The notes under the pieces: generated by a model
What the model was told of the DNA's origin: nothing
Seen by the model: the letters and a program-made list of their open reading frames with translations, nothing else
The model's database searches: none
Program-made: the position numbers and the translations under genes
Assembly (NCBI GenBank): GCA_017643025.1
Contig: JAEPOG010000002.1
Coordinates: 598,501-662,500, forward strand
Reading direction: 5' to 3'
DNA from: Rhizobiaceae bacterium
Lineage (GTDB): Bacteria > Pseudomonadota > Alphaproteobacteria > Rhizobiales > Rhizobiaceae
Length of the DNA stretch: 64,000 nucleotides
Part shown: positions 18,322-31,513 of the stretch, in pieces
Layout: each line of letters opens with the position of its first letter
Position numbering within the stretch: position 1 is the stretch's first letter

Positions 18322-19920
18322 ATGGCGCCCCGCGTACTCGTTTCAGACAAGCTCTCGCCGACCGCTGTCCAGACATTCAAGGACCGTGGCGTCGAGGTCG
18401 ACTACCTGCCCGATCTCGGCAAGGACAAGGAAAAGCTGCTGGAAGCCATTCCGCAATATGACGGGCTGGCGATCCGCTCCGCGACAAAGGTGACGGAAAA
18501 GCTGATCAATGCCGCCACCAACCTCAAGGTGGTCGGGCGTGCCGGCATCGGCGTCGACAATGTCGACATCCCCGCCGCCAGCCGGCGCGGCATCATCGTG
18601 ATGAACACGCCATTCGGCAATTCCATCACCACGGCGGAACACGCCATTGCGCTGCTCTTTGCGGTGGCGCGCCAGATTCCGGAAGCAAACGCCTCCACCC
18701 ACGCCGGCAAGTGGGAAAAGAACCGCTTCATGGGCACCGAGATCACCGGCAAGACGCTGGGCGTGATCGGCTGCGGCAACATCGGCTCGATCGTCGCCAT
18801 GCGCGGCGTCGGCCTCAGAATGCATGTCATTGCTTTCGACCCATTCCTGCGCGAGCAGCGTGCTTCCGAACTGGGCGTGGAGAAGGTCGAGCTGGAGGAA
18901 CTGTTCCAGCGCGCGGACTTCATCACGCTGCACACGCCGCTCACCGACAAGACGCGCAACATCATCGACGCCAAGGCGATTGCGAAGATGAAGGACGGCG
19001 TGCGCATCATCAATTGCGCGCGCGGCGGGCTGATCAACGAAGGCGATCTGCTGGATGCTCTGAAGTCCGGCAAGATTGCCGGCGCGGGCATCGACGTATT
19101 CGAAACTGAGCCGGCTACCGAAAGCCCGCTGTTCGAGCTCGACAACGTCGTCTGCACGCCGCATCTCGGCGCGGCGACGAGCGAGGCTCAAGAGAATGTC
19201 GCACTGCAGGTGGCCGAGCAGATGTCCGACTATCTGATCAAGGGCGCCGTTTCGAATGCGATCAACATGCCTTCGATCACCGCGGAAGAGGCGCCGCGGC
19301 TGAAGCCCTTTGTCAAGCTTGCCGAGGTGCTGGGCGCGTTTGTCGGCCAGGTGACCGACGAGCCGATCCAGGAAGTCGAAATCCTGTTCGACGGCGCAAC
19401 GACGGAACTGAACACGCAGGCGCTGAAGAGCGCCGCGCTCGCCGGGCTGATCCGTCCCCAGGTCGCCGACGTCAACATGGTGTCGGCCCCGATCATGGCC
19501 AAGGAGCGCGGCATCATCGTTTCCGAGGTGAAGCGCGACAAATCGGGCGTGTTCGACGGCTACATCAAGCTGACCGTCAAGACCAAGGAGCGCACGCGCG
19601 CCATTGCCGGCACCTGCTTCTCCGACGGCAAGCCGCGCTTCATCCAGATAAAGGGCATCAATATCGACGCCGAGGTCGGCGAGCACATGCTCTACACGAC
19701 CAACGCCGACGCGCCCGGCATCATCGGCCTGCTTGGCACGGTGTGCGGCAAGAACGGCGTCAACATCGCCAACTTCCAGCTCGGCAGAAACCGCCCGGGC
19801 GGCGACGCCATCGCGCTGCTTTATCTCGATGCGCCGTTCCCAGAGAGCGTTCTTGAGGAAGTGCGCGCCCATGAGGCGATCATTTCCGCCAAGCCGCTCA
19901 GGTTCGACGTGGTGGTGTGA
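18322..19920 (+). CDS. serA: D-3-phosphoglycerate dehydrogenase SerA
   Basis: SerA oxidises 3-phosphoglycerate to 3-phosphohydroxypyruvate with NAD+, the committed step of serine synthesis. The 532-residue protein is the long form. It has an N-terminal catalytic/NAD domain with GVIGCGNIGSIVA, the arginine region NCARGGLINEGDLL and the catalytic histidine in CTPHLGAATSEAQENVA; then an intervening domain; then a C-terminal ACT domain (MLYTTNADAPGIIGLLGTV), the usual serine sensor. ATG 18322 is chosen because AAGGAGG ends 5 nt upstream and the protein then starts MAPRVLVSDKLS; upstream frame is only read-through of the intergenic region. It follows serC and ends 4 nt from the convergent transporter gene. 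Confidence 0.97.
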   Translation: MAPRVLVSDKLSPTAVQTFKDRGVEVDYLPDLGKDKEKLLEAIPQYDGLAIRSATKVTEKLINAATNLKVVGRAGIGVDNVDIPAASRRGIIVMNTPFGNSITTAEHAIALLFAVARQIPEANASTHAGKWEKNRFMGTEITGKTLGVIGCGNIGSIVAMRGVGLRMHVIAFDPFLREQRASELGVEKVELEELFQRADFITLHTPLTDKTRNIIDAKAIAKMKDGVRIINCARGGLINEGDLLDALKSGKIAGAGIDVFETEPATESPLFELDNVVCTPHLGAATSEAQENVALQVAEQMSDYLIKGAVSNAINMPSITAEEAPRLKPFVKLAEVLGAFVGQVTDEPIQEVEILFDGATTELNTQALKSAALAGLIRPQVADVNMVSAPIMAKERGIIVSEVKRDKSGVFDGYIKLTVKTKERTRAIAGTCFSDGKPRFIQIKGINIDAEVGEHMLYTTNADAPGIIGLLGTVCGKNGVNIANFQLGRNRPGGDAIALLYLDAPFPESVLEEVRAHEAIISAKPLRFDVVV

Positions 19921-19924
19921 CCTG

Positions 19925-20845
19925 TCAGGTCGGGCGGGGGCTTTGGTTCTCCGCACGCGCCTGCGCCCTGCGGCCGGAATGTTCCGCCATCCAGATGCCG
20001 CCGAGCACGAGCACCAGCGCGATCGCGTGATGGAGTTCGAATATCTCGCCGAGGATTAGCACCGAGAGCAGCGTGCCGAAGATCGGCACCGTGTTGATGA
20101 ACAGCGAGGCGCGGTTCGCCCCGATAATGTCGACGCCGCGGATGTAGAAGGACTGGCTCAGAATAGACGGAAAGATGCCCGTGTAGAGGGCGGCGGCGAT
20201 TCCGGTGAGGTCAGGCAGAATCAGCGCGCCGCGCTGCCACTCCACGCCGAGGAAGGGTAGGGACGAAGCGAAGGCAGAGGCCGTCATGATCAACATCAGG
20301 CTCTGCCAGTGCAGATCGGGCTTGAAGCGCAGCGCGACCGTGTACCCGCCATAGAGCACGATCGCCAGCAGCATCAGCGCGTCGCCGAAGTTCATCTGCA
20401 GCTCCGCGAGCCGGGCGAGATCGCCATGGCTGGCAGTCAACGCAACGCCGATGAGCGTCAGCACGAAGCCGAGGACCTGCAACCAGGTAACGCCCAGCCG
20501 GAACAGCAGGAAGTTGGCGAGGAAGATGAACATTGGCATGCCGGCCTGCTCGATCGAGACGTTGATGGCCGATGTGTATTGCAGCGCCGAGTACATGGTG
20601 GCGTTGAAGAGGGTGAAACCCGCCGTGGAAAGCACGAACAGGAACGCCAGATGCTTGCGCGCAAGCGGCCAATCGCGCCGCAGCTGGCGATAGCCGATGA
20701 CAGCCATGATGGCCGCGGCGATGCCCCATCTAAAGCTCGTCAGCATGAAGGGCGAGATGTGGCCGACTGCAAGTTTCCCGGCGATCGCGTTGCCGCCCCA
20801 GAAGAGGGTGGTCAGCAAAAGCAGCAGATAGGCCGTGCGGTGCAT
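19925..20845 (-). CDS. EamA/DMT-family transporter
   Basis: The 306-residue membrane protein has two EamA repeats with about ten hydrophobic segments, starting MHRTAYLLLLLTTLFWGGNAIAGKLAVG, the typical first helix. The second repeat includes GGYTVALRF and LYTGIFPSILSQSFYIRG. Members export amino acids, metabolites or drugs, but the substrate cannot be read from sequence. ATG 20845 was chosen over an open frame to 20938 because it places the first helix at the N-terminus. The gene is convergent with serA (4 nt apart); serine or a related amino acid is a possible but unproven substrate. Confidence 0.9.
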   Translation of the reverse strand: MHRTAYLLLLLTTLFWGGNAIAGKLAVGHISPFMLTSFRWGIAAAIMAVIGYRQLRRDWPLARKHLAFLFVLSTAGFTLFNATMYSALQYTSAINVSIEQAGMPMFIFLANFLLFRLGVTWLQVLGFVLTLIGVALTASHGDLARLAELQMNFGDALMLLAIVLYGGYTVALRFKPDLHWQSLMLIMTASAFASSLPFLGVEWQRGALILPDLTGIAAALYTGIFPSILSQSFYIRGVDIIGANRASLFINTVPIFGTLLSVLILGEIFELHHAIALVLVLGGIWMAEHSGRRAQARAENQSPRPT

Positions 20846-21022
20846 GATCGACTTTCGGGAACGGGCAGGCGGCGGGAAGCACGGTGGTACATGGGCTTGC
20901 AAGCCGGGTAAATGCGCCACAGGACAAGAATTCGGCATTCAGCGGCGATTCGCCCATGAATTCCGCCGTTTGAGGGGTCGCGTGGCGGGCGCGCCGCCGT
21001 TATAGAGGCCTGTCGTTCTTCA

Positions 21023-21037
21023 GGCGGCGAAGCCGCC
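21023..21037 (+). other. Small hairpin in the purA leader
   Basis: GGCGGC-GAA-GCCGCC lies 18-32 nt before the purA start, just upstream of the AAGGGA ribosome-binding site. It may only be chance in GC-rich DNA; the remaining divergent region (20846-21022) shows no clear promoter. Confidence 0.3.
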
Positions 21038-21054
21038 GGATCAAGGGATTTTCA

Positions 21055-22353
21055 ATGGCCAACGTTGTGGTTGTCGGCTCGCAGTGGGGCGATGAAGGCA
21101 AGGGCAAGATCGTCGACTGGCTATCGGAGCGCGCCGATGTGGTGGCGCGCTTCCAGGGCGGCCACAACGCCGGCCATACGCTGGTGGTGGACGGCAAGGT
21201 CTACAAGCTGTCGCTGCTGCCATCGGGCGTGGTGCGACCGGGCAAGCTGTCGGTGATCGGCAATGGCGTCGTTTTCGACCCGCACGCCTTTGTCGCCGAA
21301 GTGGATCGGCTGAAGGAGCAGGGCGTCGAAATCACCCCCGATTGCCTGAAAATAGCCGAAAATACCGCGCTTATCCTGTCCGTTCACAGGGAACTCGACG
21401 GATTTCGCGAGGACGCGGCATCGAATTCCGGAACGAAAATCGGAACCACCCGCCGGGGCATCGGGCCGGCCTATGAAGATAAGGTCGGACGCAGGGCGAT
21501 ACGGGTGATGGATTTGGCAGATATGGAAACGCTGCCGGCGAAGGTCGACCGGCTGCTCACGCACCACAACGCGCTGCGGCGCGGCCTTGGCCATCCGGAA
21601 GCCGAGCATGGCGCGGTGATGGATGAACTCGGCGCCGTGTCCGACCGGGTGCTGCCCTATATGGACCGGGTGTGGAAAATATTGGACGACGCCCGGCGCG
21701 CAGGCGATCGCATCCTTTTCGAAGGGGCGCAGGGCACGCTGCTCGATGTCGACCACGGCACCTATCCGTTCGTCACCTCGTCCAACACCGTGTCAGGACA
21801 GGCGGCTGCCGGCTCGGGCGTCGGACCCGGCGCGATCGATTATGTGCTCGGCATCACCAAGGCATATACGACGCGCGTCGGCGAAGGCCCGTTCCCGACC
21901 GAACTGACCGACGAGATCGGCGAATATCTCGGCAAGACAGGCAAGGAATTCGGCGTCGTCACGGGACGCAAGCGGCGCTGCGGCTGGTTCGACGCAGTGC
22001 TGGTGCGCCAGTCGGTCGCCACCAACGGCATGCACGGCATTGCGCTGACGAAGCTCGACGTGCTCGATGGTCTCGACGAGATCAGGATCTGTACCGGCTA
22101 CCGGCTCGACGGCGAGGAAATCGACTATCTGCCCGCGAGCCAGGGCGCGCAGGCAAGGGTCGAACCCGTGTACGAGACGATCGAAGGATGGAAGTCGACC
22201 ACCGCAGGGGCGCGGAGCTGGAGCCAGCTGCCGGCGCAGGCGATCAAATATGTCAGGCGGGTCGAAGAGCTTATCGGCGCGCCCGTCGCTCTCCTTTCCA
22301 CCAGCCCGGAGCGGGACGACACGATACTTGTGACGGACCCCTTTCAGGACTAA
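21055..22353 (+). CDS. purA: Adenylosuccinate synthetase PurA
   Basis: PurA joins IMP and aspartate using GTP to form adenylosuccinate, the first committed step from IMP to AMP. The 432-residue protein starts [20 protein letters not shown] with the phosphate loop and catalytic D13, and has H41 in GGHNAGHT. Further conserved parts are [14 protein letters not shown], the [21 protein letters not shown] signature and [17 protein letters not shown] lies 9 nt before ATG. It is monocistronic in appearance, with the hypothetical membrane protein gene starting 47 nt later. Confidence 0.98.
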   Translation: MANVVVVGSQWGDEGKGKIVDWLSERADVVARFQGGHNAGHTLVVDGKVYKLSLLPSGVVRPGKLSVIGNGVVFDPHAFVAEVDRLKEQGVEITPDCLKIAENTALILSVHRELDGFREDAASNSGTKIGTTRRGIGPAYEDKVGRRAIRVMDLADMETLPAKVDRLLTHHNALRRGLGHPEAEHGAVMDELGAVSDRVLPYMDRVWKILDDARRAGDRILFEGAQGTLLDVDHGTYPFVTSSNTVSGQAAAGSGVGPGAIDYVLGITKAYTTRVGEGPFPTELTDEIGEYLGKTGKEFGVVTGRKRRCGWFDAVLVRQSVATNGMHGIALTKLDVLDGLDEIRICTGYRLDGEEIDYLPASQGAQARVEPVYETIEGWKSTTAGARSWSQLPAQAIKYVRRVEELIGAPVALLSTSPERDDTILVTDPFQD

Positions 22354-22400
22354 TTTCTGGCCCGCGCGGCCGGAAACACAGAGAACAGGTGTAATCAAGA

Positions 22401-23993
22401 ATGGCCGATTTCGTCGCCGTACTGAAAAAGACCATCAGCGGATTGAGCGACAACACCCCGCAAATGCGGGAGAGGGTCTATCAGAAAGCACGCGACACCG
22501 TGGCGGCGCGCCTTGCCGCCATGCAACCCCAGCCTTCATCGATCGTGGTCGAGCGCCAGAAGAAGGCGCTGGAGACGGCAATCGAGGCCGTTGAAGCAGG
22601 GTATGCGCGCGAGGACGATGGCGAGGACGAATTCGCGGCGATCTTTTCCGGCTCGGACACCAAGCCGGCAATGCCGAAGGCTGTACCGCCCGAGACGGTC
22701 GCAGAGCCGGCAACTTCCGACAAGCCTGAGGAACCTGCGAAGGTCGAACCGGCAGCTACCGGCCCCGAGATGGAGGCCGACGATGCCAGCGCGGATGGCG
22801 AGGCCGGCTCTGATGCCGGAGATGATGCCGCCGAGGATAAGGAAACCGAGCTGGCGCCTGTTGCCGCCACGGCGCGACCGGTGCCCGAACTGCCCGGCTC
22901 GCAATTGGGCGCCAACAGGAACGATGCCCCGGCAAAGCCCAGGCCGGCTGCAAAACGCAGGATCAGCGGCGGGCTTATTGCCGCCGTGGTGGCCCTCTTC
23001 GTCGTTGCCGCTGCAGGCTACGGTATCTGGCTGAATCGCGACGCCTTCATGGCGCTCGTCGCGCCGACGGAGGAAGTGACGGTCGTGCCGGAGAATACGG
23101 AGCCGGCGGAGCAGACGGTGCAGGAAGAGGCTGCTCCGGTCGAGCAGGCGGCGGTCGAGGAGGAGCCGGCGACCGAGGATGCGGCAGCTGCCGAAACACC
23201 TCCGGCCGAGGAGATCGCTGCAACCGGCGACGAGGATCAGGAAAAGTTCACGCAGCGGCTGACAGTCGAGGGCGGCGAGGTCGATCCCGGCCCGGCGGGG
23301 GGCACGCCCTCGGTTGGTGAGGGAACATCCGTCGCGACAGCCACGCAGACCGGTGGAAACGCTGAAACCGGTGCAAGCGGCGACGGTCCGTCGGCATCAT
23401 CCGAAGCGGCGGCACTGCCCGTCGGACAGCGCGCGATCTTCTACGAGGAACGCACCACCGTTTCGGACAGCACTGCGGAGCGGGGCGCTACGGTATGGTC
23501 TGTGGTGCAGGAGTCGCCTGGCGCCGATGCACCGCCCGAGCCGGCCATCCGGGCCGAAGTGACCATTCCCTCCAAAGACCTGCAGATGCGCATGACCATC
23601 CGCCGCAACGCGGATCCGTCCCTGCCTGCAAGCCACATCATCGAGATGATCTTCCTCACGTCTGAGAGCTTCGAGGGCGGTGGCGTCGACAACGTCCTGC
23701 GGGTGGCTCTCAAACCCTCGGAGGCCGCGCCCGGAAATCCGCTCATTGGTATTCCGGCGAAGATCACCGACGGCTATTTCCTGATTGCGCTGAGTTCCGA
23801 CGAAGACGACCGCAACCTGAATCTCCAGTTGATGCGCCAGCAGAGCTGGATCGACATTCCGATCGTCTACAGCTCCGGACGGCGCGCGCTGGTCACCATG
23901 GAGCGCGGCGTGCCGGGAGATCGGGCCTTCATCGACGTGCTGGAAACCTGGCAGAAGCTCGAGAGCGAGCAATCGGCGGCGGCCGGCAACTAA
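22401..23993 (+). CDS. Hypothetical single-pass membrane protein with Pro/Ala/Glu-rich linkers
   Basis: I do not recognise a named family. The 530-residue protein has a compact N-terminal domain (MADFVAVLKKTISGLSDNTP to about residue 75, cytoplasmic, helical), an acidic Pro/Ala/Glu linker, one membrane segment at about 190-210 (GLIAAVVALFVVAAAGYGIW), a second acidic linker and a predicted periplasmic C-terminal domain (about 330-525) with strands such as RAEVTIPSKDLQMRMTIRRN. The Lys/Arg cluster before the membrane segment fits N-in, C-out topology. Similar unannotated proteins follow purA in rhizobia as far as I recall, suggesting an envelope role. The gene faces rpoH convergently. Confidence 0.85.
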   Translation: MADFVAVLKKTISGLSDNTPQMRERVYQKARDTVAARLAAMQPQPSSIVVERQKKALETAIEAVEAGYAREDDGEDEFAAIFSGSDTKPAMPKAVPPETVAEPATSDKPEEPAKVEPAATGPEMEADDASADGEAGSDAGDDAAEDKETELAPVAATARPVPELPGSQLGANRNDAPAKPRPAAKRRISGGLIAAVVALFVVAAAGYGIWLNRDAFMALVAPTEEVTVVPENTEPAEQTVQEEAAPVEQAAVEEEPATEDAAAAETPPAEEIAATGDEDQEKFTQRLTVEGGEVDPGPAGGTPSVGEGTSVATATQTGGNAETGASGDGPSASSEAAALPVGQRAIFYEERTTVSDSTAERGATVWSVVQESPGADAPPEPAIRAEVTIPSKDLQMRMTIRRNADPSLPASHIIEMIFLTSESFEGGGVDNVLRVALKPSEAAPGNPLIGIPAKITDGYFLIALSSDEDDRNLNLQLMRQQSWIDIPIVYSSGRRALVTMERGVPGDRAFIDVLETWQKLESEQSAAAGN

Positions 23994-24036
23994 CCTGCAC
24001 GGCTGCCTGGCCGTTTAGCTATTCACGATGAGGAAT

Positions 24037-24073
24037 TGCCGCCGGCATGGGCATCAAGCCACTACCGGCGGCA
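24037..24073. terminator. Hairpin between convergent genes (hypothetical/rpoH)
   Basis: TGCCGCCGG (24037-24045) pairs perfectly with CCGGCGGCA (24065-24073) around a 19-nt loop. It lies between two convergent stops; there is no strong T-run. Confidence 0.5.
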
Positions 24074-24082
24074 TTGTCTCGA

Positions 24083-24985
24083 TCAGGCGGGATGCGCGTC
24101 GATGACGCGCTGCGCCTGCCGCTTCGCAGCCGACTTAACGGCGTCCTGAACCTTTTCGAATGCCCGGACCTCAATCTGGCGTACCCGCTCGCGACTGATG
24201 TCGAATTCGCTGGATAGCTCCTCCAGCGTGATCGGATCGTCCGAAAGGCGCCTAGCCTCGAAGATGCGGCGCTCGCGGTCGTTCAGGACATCGAGCGCCT
24301 CGGTCAGCATGCTGCGGCGGTTCTCCAGTTCATCCTGCTCAATGAGCATGTCTTCCTGGGTCTCCTGGTCGTCGACGAGCCAGTCCTGCCATTCGCCCGA
24401 CTCGCCTTCGCCGGCGCGGATCGGCGCGTTCAGCGAGGCGTCGCCGGACAGGCGACGATTCATCGAGATGACTTCCTCCTCGCTGACGTTCAGCCGGGTC
24501 GCGATCTCGTTCACCTGTTCTGGTCTCAGGTCGCCGTCGTCCAGCGCCTGAATCTTGCCCTTGACCCTGCGCAGATTGAAGAACAGCCGCTTCTGATTGG
24601 CGGTCGTGCCCATCTTCACAAGGCTCCAGGAGCGCAGAATGTATTCCTGGATAGAGGCCTTGATCCACCACATGGCGTAGGTGGCCAGCCGGAAGCCGCG
24701 CTCCGGCTCGAATTTCTTGACGGCCTGCATCAGGCCGACATTGCCTTCCGAAATCACCTCTCCGATCGGCAGGCCATAGCCGCGATAGCCCATCGCGATC
24801 TTGGCGACGAGCCGGAGATGACTGGTGACAAGCTTGTGTGCAGCGCCGGTGTCCTCATGCTCCTGATACCGCTTGGCGAGCATGTACTCTTCCTGCGGCT
24901 GAAGCATCGGAAAACGCCGGATTTCCTCGAGATAGCGGGAAAGTCCGCCTTCTCCTGAAACAATGCTCGGCAAAGTCTGGGCCAT
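24083..24985 (-). CDS. rpoH: RNA polymerase sigma factor RpoH (sigma-32)
   Basis: RpoH directs RNA polymerase to heat-shock promoters. The 300-residue protein shows region 2 (YRGYGLPIGEVISEGNVGLM, GFRLATYAMWWIKASIQEYI), the RpoH box-like segment LRSWSLVKMGTTANQKRLFF and region 4 with a final helix-turn-helix (LEELSSEFDISRERVRQIEV). ATG 24985 is set by GGAAGGAGGG about 6 nt upstream; the frame is open to 25066 but lacks such a site. It lies 160 nt downstream of rluD on the same strand, the usual rhizobial arrangement, and has a -10-like CTATAT near 25072. Likely targets in this window are ftsH and clpB. Confidence 0.96.
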   Translation of the reverse strand: MAQTLPSIVSGEGGLSRYLEEIRRFPMLQPQEEYMLAKRYQEHEDTGAAHKLVTSHLRLVAKIAMGYRGYGLPIGEVISEGNVGLMQAVKKFEPERGFRLATYAMWWIKASIQEYILRSWSLVKMGTTANQKRLFFNLRRVKGKIQALDDGDLRPEQVNEIATRLNVSEEEVISMNRRLSGDASLNAPIRAGEGESGEWQDWLVDDQETQEDMLIEQDELENRRSMLTEALDVLNDRERRIFEARRLSDDPITLEELSSEFDISRERVRQIEVRAFEKVQDAVKSAAKRQAQRVIDAHPA

Positions 24986-25147
24986 AAAGCACCCTCCTTC
25001 CTGAACTGAACCCCCAAAATGGCGGGTTTGGAAAACGCAGCCGCCAGACACGGCGCACTGCGCCAATTGGTATATAGGTATTCATTCCGCGATTGCACTA
25101 CCCGCAAGGGCAGGTCAGCGCCACTCACGCGAACGTGTCTGCCGGCA

Positions 25148-26182
25148 TCAGTCGGAGCGCTGTGATGCCCGAAACTGGCCGACTAGCGCCAGCATGTCGT
25201 CGGGCAGTTGCGTCTCGAAGCGCATACGCTCCCCGGTGGCCGGGTGGTCGAAGGCCAGCAGCCACGCATGAAGAGCCTGCCGTGGAAATGCGGCCACCAT
25301 GCGGCGCAGCGTCTCCGGCAGGCGGTTGGCCTTTGTGCGGAACGCCTGGCCGTAGTCCGCATCACCGACCAGCGGGTGGCCGATATGCGCCATGTGAACC
25401 CTGATCTGGTGCGTGCGCCCCGTTTCGAGCCTACACTCGACAAGGGCGGCCTCCGATCCGGCCGCCGGCACATAGCGTTCGAGCACAGTGTAGGCGGTTG
25501 CCGCTTCCCGGGCGTCGGGGCGGCCGGCATCGACGACGGCGCGGCGCGTGCGGTCGGCGGCGCGCCCGAGCGCGGCCTCTATTCGGCCTGCTGGCAGCCT
25601 CGGGATGCCCCAGACCAGCGCCTTGTAGGCGCGTTCCAGCCCGCCGGAGCGTCCGTGGTCGGCGAAAGCCTCCGCCAGCGCACGATGCGCGGCGTCATTC
25701 TTGGCAACCACCATCACGCCGCTGGTGTCCTTGTCGAGACGATGAACGATGCCCGGACGCCGCACACCGCCTATGCCCGAAAGCGACGCTCCGCAATGAT
25801 GGATGAGGGCGTTGACCAGAGTACCGGTCCAATTGCCGGCGCCGGGATGAACCACCAGCCCTGCCGGCTTGTTGACGACGATGAGGTCGGCGTCCTCATG
25901 CAGGATGTCGAGCGGAATATCCTCGCCTTCCGGCTCGGCGGGTTCCGGTTCCGGCAGGGCGACGCAGATAAGCTCTCCCGGCGAGAGCCGGCGCTTGGGC
26001 TCCGAGACCGCGGCCCCGTCAACGCTGACATGCCCGCTACGAATGAGCGCCTGCAGCCTGCTGCGCGAGAATTCGCCATGAAGCGCAGCGGCAAGCCACT
26101 GGTCGAGGCGGGCGCCGTCGGCGCCGTCGTCGGCGACGATCTCTTTCAATGCGGCGCCGGCTTCGCTATCAGGAGCGCTCAT
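25148..26182 (-). CDS. rluD: Ribosomal large-subunit pseudouridine synthase, RluD-type
   Basis: The enzyme isomerises uridines of 23S rRNA to pseudouridine. The 344-residue protein has an N-terminal S4 domain (ARLDQWLAAAL, SRSRLQALIRSGHVSVDG) and a RluA/RluD catalytic domain with GIVHRLDKDTSGVMVVAKND, D150 being the catalytic aspartate, then LVECRLETGRTHQIRVHMAH. S4 plus this motif favours RluD, which modifies helix 69 at positions 1911, 1915 and 1917, over RluA or RluC, but the target cannot be proved. ATG 26182 (MSAPDSEAG) is chosen; the long upstream frame overlaps the divergent gene and tRNA. rpoH follows downstream. Confidence 0.92.
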   Translation of the reverse strand: MSAPDSEAGAALKEIVADDGADGARLDQWLAAALHGEFSRSRLQALIRSGHVSVDGAAVSEPKRRLSPGELICVALPEPEPAEPEGEDIPLDILHEDADLIVVNKPAGLVVHPGAGNWTGTLVNALIHHCGASLSGIGGVRRPGIVHRLDKDTSGVMVVAKNDAAHRALAEAFADHGRSGGLERAYKALVWGIPRLPAGRIEAALGRAADRTRRAVVDAGRPDAREAATAYTVLERYVPAAGSEAALVECRLETGRTHQIRVHMAHIGHPLVGDADYGQAFRTKANRLPETLRRMVAAFPRQALHAWLLAFDHPATGERMRFETQLPDDMLALVGQFRASQRSD

Positions 26183-26209
26183 TTGGCGGCAAACCGGTCC
26201 GGATTTCTC

Positions 26210-26587
26210 ATGGCGCAAATCCCCAACGACGAAGACGAAAAACCGCTCGATCCCGCCGTCGAGCGTGTGCGGCGGCGCGTGATGCGCTTCATCGCCATCA
26301 ATCTGGGCATCCTGTTCGTCGCGCTTATGGCCGTGGCCATCGCCATTGTCTACCGCATCGACGCGCGCGAGGAAGCTGCTGCGCCCGAAACCGGCGGCGG
26401 GGGCGAAAGCGTGGCCGCAGAGGGAACGATCGCGCTGCCGGAAGACGCACGCATCGTTTCGCAGTCTCTTTCCGACGGGAGGCTGTCGGTTCAGGTCGCG
26501 CTGCCGGGCGGCGAGGCCGCTTTTCTGATCTACGACCTGGCGAGCGGCGAGGTGGTCAGCCGTGTGGCGGTCGAAAGCGGCCAATGA
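26210..26587 (+). CDS. Small single-pass membrane protein (possibly DUF6476)
   Basis: The 125-residue protein starts MAQIPNDEDEKPLDPAVE, has an RRRVMR cluster followed by one membrane segment (about 25-47, IAINLGILFVALMAVAIAIV) and a short periplasmic beta domain (SLSDGRLSVQVALPGGEAAF, IYDLASGEVVSRV). It is divergent from rluD by 27 nt and ends just before the tRNA-Glu promoter. Small one-helix proteins beside RluA-type synthases in alphaproteobacteria have been named DUF6476; I assign that only tentatively. The function is unknown. Confidence 0.8.
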   Translation: MAQIPNDEDEKPLDPAVERVRRRVMRFIAINLGILFVALMAVAIAIVYRIDAREEAAAPETGGGGESVAAEGTIALPEDARIVSQSLSDGRLSVQVALPGGEAAFLIYDLASGEVVSRVAVESGQ

Positions 26588-26591
26588 GCCG

Positions 26592-26619
26592 TTGCATTTG
26601 CGCCTGATCCCCACTATAT
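26592..26619 (+). promoter_or_regulatory. Promoter of tRNA-Glu
   Basis: TTGCAT (26592-26597) and CTATAT (26614-26619) are separated by 16 nt and end 16 nt before the tRNA, matching the alphaproteobacterial housekeeping pattern. Confidence 0.7.
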
Positions 26620-26635
26620 CGCGCCGTCTAAAGAC

Positions 26636-26711
26636 GCTCCCATCGTCTAGTGGTCCAGGACGCCGCCCTCTCACGGCGGAAACAGGGGTTCGAGTCCCCT
26701 TGGGAGTGCCA
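26636..26711 (+). tRNA. tRNA-Glu (anticodon CTC)
   Basis: The 76-nt sequence folds as a cloverleaf. The acceptor GCTCCCA pairs with TGGGAGT (first pair G-U). The anticodon stem CCGCC/GGCGG encloses CTCTCAC, giving anticodon CTC. The T arm is AGGGGTTCGAGTCCCCT. The discriminator is G and CCA is encoded (26709-26711). Confidence 0.97.
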
Positions 26712-26718
26712 GTTTTCC

Positions 26719-26740
26719 CTTCAATTGCCGAAAATTGAAG
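26719..26740 (+). terminator. Hairpin after tRNA-Glu
   Basis: CTTCAATT pairs perfectly with AATTGAAG around a 6-nt loop, 8 nt after the tRNA. No T-run follows, so it may act in 3' processing or weak termination. Confidence 0.5.
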
Positions 26741-26876
26741 CTCAGCAATCGGGCAAATGCCTTTTTGCCGGCGTCGATTATCCATCCATTAACATTAGCC
26801 CAACGTTAAGCCTTGCCCTGCATACTGCGTGGAAGTGAACCGTCCGGGAGGGGACCTGTGGCGGACAATCCTGCAC

Positions 26877-31490
<4,614 letters not shown>

Positions 31491-31499
<9 letters not shown>

Positions 31500-31509
31500 C
31501 GTAGCCAGC
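31491..31509. terminator. Hairpin spanning the stop of the hybrid kinase gene
   Basis: GCTGGCTA and TAGCCAGC form a perfect 8-bp stem with a 3-nt loop; the TAG stop (31497-31499) lies within it. It separates convergent genes 14 nt apart. No T-run. Confidence 0.45.
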
Positions 31510-31513
31510 GCCG

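Noticed and set aside
18343..19956. 537-residue frame antisense to serA
   Set aside because: Mirror of serA codons, rich in Arg/His/Asp with no recognisable fold.
26636..26711. tRNA-Glu as attachment site of a mobile element
   Set aside because: No integrase nearby and no repeated tRNA 3' end downstream was seen.
26789..26809. TTAA pair before the hybrid kinase as a CtrA site
   Set aside because: Spacing is 13 nt, outside the CtrA pattern.
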